The notes under the pieces were generated by a model, which searched no databases, was not told the DNA's origin, and saw only the letters and a program-made list of their open reading frames with translations. DNA of 8,963 nucleotides from JBDKGV01 sp039798005 (GTDB lineage Bacteria > Fibrobacterota > Fibrobacteria > UBA5070): the NCBI GenBank assembly GCA_039798005.1, contig JBDKGV010000138.1:1-8963 (forward strand), written 5' to 3'. Position numbers and translations under genes: made by a program. This document shows, in pieces, positions 6,360-8,963 of the stretch. Position 1 is the first letter of the stretch, and each line of letters opens with the position of its first letter.

Positions 6360-7661
6360 TTGGCGGACCCCATCTCAGATATCGAACCGGCCGAACTCTT
6401 CAAGATCATGAGAATCTTCGGTGTCACAAGATTGCTGTACAAGGAGCTTGCCGACAACGACAACTCGAAACAGCAGATCTATCTGGGAAGCAATTTCAGC
6501 GTACTGTCCGAAATTCCCTGTTCCTTGGTTGCGGCAAGCGGCGGCAATTTCAAAACAAGCATCGATCTTCGCTGGATCGATGCGGAACATCCCGAGCGCG
6601 CTTGCTCCGCACCCGAGGCGAAGCTGATCCTGTACCCTCAATATCCGGAGGTACGACTTTCTGGATTTCTGCTTCGCTGCCCCACTGCACCCGGCCGTTT
6701 TCTGCAGGAAATTCCCAAGGAACTCCGCACCGGAGAACGAAATGGCAGGATTCTGTTTCTTGGGATATCAGGCAGTGTCATCTATGCTTGGCTGGCGCTC
6801 AAGAACTCGATCCTTTCCAACCATTGCCTTTCCAGATCTCCCGGAAGTCGCATCATCGGATGTTTCGATGAATACACGCACGAGACCGACACTCGCCAAT
6901 CCCTGATTGAAAAACTGACATCGATCCACCGGAGAGGCTGGATCGACTCCTGCCGACTCGATGCCTTCGGAAAATGCATCCCATACTCCAGCCCGAATGC
7001 AGGAGGGTACACCTTGGAGGCCCAATTCGGAATCATTCCCAACGGAAATTCCGAACCCGATTTCCACGATTGGGAATTGAAGGCTCATTCCCGTGACATC
7101 CTGACTCTCCTGACACCGGAGCCCGATGGCGGGTTGTACGCATCGATCGGTACCGCTGATTTCACCAAGCGCTTCGGCCATCGCCGCGATGCCGACACGT
7201 TCTATTTCACGGGTAACCACCGCGTTGGCCGAGACTGCCAAAAAACCGGTTTGAAACTGGTCCTTCGCGGATTCAATCATGCTACCGGGAAAATCGACGA
7301 TCCACATGGTGGAATCCAACTGCTTGACGCATCCATGCATCCGGTCGCCGAATGGTCCTTTGAATCCATACTGGGACATTGGGGAAGGAAACACCATCGA
7401 ACCTGCTACGTTCAGGTCGAAAAATGCACCCTGCCAAGTGGAGTCGCATACAGGTACGGCTCGACCATACAGCTCGGCCAAGGCACCGACCCCATCTTGT
7501 TTTTGGCTTCCCTTGCTTCAGAAAAAGCTTACTACGATCCTGCCTGCAAAGTGTCCCCGGATCGAGGATGCAAGGCACGAAACCAGTTCCGGATCAACCA
7601 CCGCGACCTGAACAGCCTGTATCATCGATTTGAGCGAGTGCAACTGACCCGTCACCCATAG
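6360..7661 (+). CDS. MvaI/BcnI-family type II restriction endonuclease with long N-terminal extension
   Basis: The protein, 433 residues from the TTG start, should cut unmethylated double-stranded DNA. The C-terminal half (about 210-433) carries the family signature: GGYTLE at 215-220, then SEPDFHDWELKAH, whose Asp234, Glu239 and Lys241 match the D-x4-E-x-K catalytic spacing of MvaI and BcnI (CCWGG and CCSGG cutters, MutH-like fold). LGHWGRKHHRTCYVQVEK (338-355) suits the conserved DNA-contacting helix and strand region. MvaI and BcnI are about 240-250 residues; here residues 1-205 are extra, with FGVTRLLYKELADNDNSK, YPQYPEVRLSGF and GRILFLG. I recall related long proteins in this family but cannot assign the extension a function. 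Start: TTG 6360 is the only usual start codon in the open frame after a stop at 6276-6278, but it lacks a ribosome binding site; ATG 6408 is the alternative. G+C is about 53-55% in sampled lines against about 62% in cheA, suggesting transfer. The divergent Dcm-like methyltransferase is the likely partner. Confidence 0.87.
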   Translation: MADPISDIEPAELFKIMRIFGVTRLLYKELADNDNSKQQIYLGSNFSVLSEIPCSLVAASGGNFKTSIDLRWIDAEHPERACSAPEAKLILYPQYPEVRLSGFLLRCPTAPGRFLQEIPKELRTGERNGRILFLGISGSVIYAWLALKNSILSNHCLSRSPGSRIIGCFDEYTHETDTRQSLIEKLTSIHRRGWIDSCRLDAFGKCIPYSSPNAGGYTLEAQFGIIPNGNSEPDFHDWELKAHSRDILTLLTPEPDGGLYASIGTADFTKRFGHRRDADTFYFTGNHRVGRDCQKTGLKLVLRGFNHATGKIDDPHGGIQLLDASMHPVAEWSFESILGHWGRKHHRTCYVQVEKCTLPSGVAYRYGSTIQLGQGTDPILFLASLASEKAYYDPACKVSPDRGCKARNQFRINHRDLNSLYHRFERVQLTRHP

Positions 7662-7680
7662 GCCGCACCTCTTCTTCAGT

Positions 7681-7779
7681 TCAACCAGAGACAAATTCCG
7701 TCTTGTCCACATACAGGTACCCGTCCTCGCGCAGGGAAGGGAAGTCCTGGATGCCGATTGGAAGCTTGCGAAGTGCCAT
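7681..7779 (-). pseudogene. 5' remnant of an AAA-ATPase-like (PF09820-type) gene
   Basis: The 32-codon reading frame from ATG 7779 encodes MALRKLPIGIQDF followed by LREDGYLYVDKTEF, the diagnostic N-terminus of the AAA-ATPase-like family, whose full proteins are about 500-600 residues and usually end in a PD-(D/E)XK nuclease-like domain. Similarity stops after TEFV; a TGA follows two codons later and no P-loop region is present. The break lies 20 bases from the stop of the convergent endonuclease gene, so the rest was probably lost or displaced when the restriction-modification genes arrived. No ribosome binding site is evident before the ATG. Missing 3' sequence was looked for at 4645-4911 and not recognised. 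Confidence 0.75.
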
Positions 7780-7835
7780 GTCCGGGAAAGATAGGTCCAG
7801 GCGGCGCCAAAGTGCCGAGTCGCCCATTCCCCCAC

Positions 7836-7848
7836 TGGCGCTGCGCCA
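7836..7848 (+). repeat. Short hairpin TGGCG-CTG-CGCCA before the HAD gene
   Basis: A perfect 5-base stem with a 3-base loop ends 17 bases before the phosphatase ATG. It could sit in the 5' leader of that gene, where no ribosome binding site is visible, or act as a short operator. It may be chance in GC-rich DNA. Confidence 0.2.
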
Positions 7849-7865
7849 AGCACTACCTTGCACCC

Positions 7866-8567
7866 ATGAAGACCTTGGTCCTTTTCGACATCGACGGAAC
7901 CCTCCTGGACGCCGCAGGGGCCGGCAGGACCGGATTCTACCAGGCGCTGCAGGCGCTCTTCCCGGGTCACGACTTCCCCGGGATCTCCATGGCCGGTCGC
8001 ACCGACCATGGACTCTGGCACGAACTGGCCGTCCACGCGCCGTCCCAAGAAACCCGCCCCACGTTCGAGGTCTTCCTGGACACCTACGCCAGCCGATTGC
8101 GCGAACGGTTGACGGAGATCCCTCCCCGCGAGATTCCCGGCAGCTCACAGCTGCTTCTGGAGATCGCCCGGCACGAGGATCTCGTCCCCTGCCTGGTCAC
8201 CGGCAATTTCCGGGAAGGGGCCCGTCACAAGCTCCAAGCCCTGGGCTGGTGGGACCTGTTCGAAAAGGCCGGAGAATGGGCCAGTTACGGCCACGCGGTC
8301 CCGACCAAGCAAACCTTGGCGACCGAACTTCTGACTCGCTGGCAAGAAATCCACCCCGGTCCGGTGCAGGCGATCTTCCTTGGCGACACCATGGCGGACC
8401 TCGAATGCGCCCACCACGCCGGGATCCCCTGCGTGATCGTCAACGGGAACCTCCCCGATCAAGCCTTTCTGGACGCCGGGGCCGTAGCGATCTGGAAGGA
8501 CTACCAAGACTGCGCCTCTGAGCGGGTCGCCGCCTTGCGTCACTTGGCCAGACCACCGCAAGGCTGA
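7866..8567 (+). CDS. HAD-superfamily hydrolase, phosphoglycolate phosphatase-like
   Basis: The 233-residue protein has the motif set of Mg2+-dependent HAD phosphatases. Motif I is DIDGT (8-12) with nucleophile Asp8 and acid/base Asp10, motif II is Thr112 in LVTGN, the motif III lysine is probably Lys148 in PTKQ, and motif IV is GDTMAD (173-178) with Asp174 and Asp178. Residues about 15-90 form a helical C1-type cap including the GRTDHGLW segment, as in Gph and beta-phosphoglucomutase relatives. The substrate cannot be read from sequence; a small phosphorylated metabolite is expected, in the cytoplasm. ATG 7866 is chosen because homologues start a few residues before motif I; the open frame extends upstream to 7758 but that stretch does not look like protein. 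No ribosome binding site is visible. Its stop directly abuts the stop of the convergent gene on its right. Confidence 0.9.
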   Translation: MKTLVLFDIDGTLLDAAGAGRTGFYQALQALFPGHDFPGISMAGRTDHGLWHELAVHAPSQETRPTFEVFLDTYASRLRERLTEIPPREIPGSSQLLLEIARHEDLVPCLVTGNFREGARHKLQALGWWDLFEKAGEWASYGHAVPTKQTLATELLTRWQEIHPGPVQAIFLGDTMADLECAHHAGIPCVIVNGNLPDQAFLDAGAVAIWKDYQDCASERVAALRHLARPPQG

Positions 8568-8963
8568 TCACTCCCCCAGATGCGCCACCAATCGCCCCAA
8601 GGAAAGCGTGATGCGCGGGTGGGAAGCCGGGTCATCCACGGTCTGGATGCAGAAATCAAGGAAGGACGACCATCCCGCGACCCCATCGGCGGCGCCCAAC
8701 AAGACGGCAAGCAGCTTGCCCGCCGCTTCGATCTTGCCCAGGAGAAGCAAGCCCGGAACGTCGTTCAAGGTCTTGGCAAGCAGGTGATGGCTGGATGCCG
8801 TGAGGGTCGACTGGCGCGCGTAGCTGCCGAACTTCCCTTGCGGAACCGAGGCAAGCGTTGCCAGGATCCCCCGCACGGGAGAGGTGAAATGGAACAGTTC
8901 CACCAAGCGTCTTGAGGTTTCCCCATCCAAGGCGCAGATCCAATCGCAGGCATCCTCCAGACT
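8568..8963 (-). CDS. Hypothetical protein, C-terminal 131 residues (partial)
   Basis: The frame is open from the right window edge to TGA at 8570-8568, so the true start lies outside. I do not recognise the family. The visible part is soluble, mostly helical and Leu/Ala-rich, with segments such as SRRLVELFHF, GILATLASVPQGKFG, LLLLGKIEAAGKLLAVLLGAADG and FLDFCIQTVDDP. The aliphatic stretch around LLAVLLGAADG is too short and interrupted to be a convincing membrane helix. Codon use and G+C match the cheA and HAD genes, supporting a real native gene. It converges on the HAD gene with no bases between the stops and no visible terminator between them. It may be a helical-repeat or metal-binding protein, but nothing decides this. 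Confidence 0.65.
   Translation of the reverse strand, partial: SLEDACDWICALDGETSRRLVELFHFTSPVRGILATLASVPQGKFGSYARQSTLTASSHHLLAKTLNDVPGLLLLGKIEAAGKLLAVLLGAADGVAGWSSFLDFCIQTVDDPASHPRITLSLGRLVAHLGE

Noticed and set aside
6302..6871. Plus-strand frame beginning near the good GGGAGGA site and overlapping the endonuclease
   Set aside because: Its product has no pattern of a folded protein and most of it lies inside the endonuclease gene in another frame. Considered as evidence of a frameshift at the endonuclease start, but the endonuclease N-terminus is complete without it.
6768..7481. 237-codon minus-strand frame opposite the endonuclease
   Set aside because: It is antisense to the catalytic region, and no motif or ribosome binding site supports it.
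4885..7690. Target-site duplication or terminal repeats flanking the restriction-modification genes
   Set aside because: Comparing sequence around 4885-4915 with 7660-7690 showed no convincing direct or inverted repeat.

Overview
The window (about 60% G+C) reads as a bacterial chromosome segment. Phylum cannot be fixed from sequence alone. The long hybrid CheA, soluble Cache sensor and AAA-ATPase-like remnant suit a free-living, motile or surface-sensing Gram-negative lineage; Fibrobacterota or a deltaproteobacterial-type group is a weak guess.

Left part (1-4644, all minus strand) is a chemotaxis-type signalling operon read right to left: a hybrid CheA histidine kinase (HPt, dimerisation, ATPase, two CheW-like domains and a C-terminal receiver), a small CheW coupling protein 2 bases downstream, and a soluble Cache-domain sensor whose start overlaps the cheW stop (GTGA) and which runs off the left edge. 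As sequenced, cheA carries a -1 frameshift between the HPt domain and the rest, near a G-run at 4319-4321; restoring one base gives a normal 883-residue CheA.

Middle part (4912-7661) is a type II restriction-modification system. A Dcm/M.EcoRII-type C5-cytosine methyltransferase (minus strand) is divergent from an MvaI/BcnI-family restriction endonuclease (plus strand) across a 116-base control region. Both families are known for CCWGG-type targets, so they plausibly form one methylate-and-cut pair. The endonuclease has a roughly 200-residue N-terminal extension and lower G+C than the neighbours, consistent with horizontal acquisition. Immediately right of it lies a 32-codon remnant of an AAA-ATPase-like (PF09820-type) gene on the minus strand, cut off beside the endonuclease stop; it probably marks the boundary where the system arrived or a deletion occurred.

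Right part (7866-8963) is housekeeping in character: a HAD-superfamily phosphatase (plus strand) converging, with zero-base spacing, on the C-terminal part of an unrecognised gene that enters from the right edge.

No tRNA, rRNA, CRISPR array, insertion sequence or transposase was seen.
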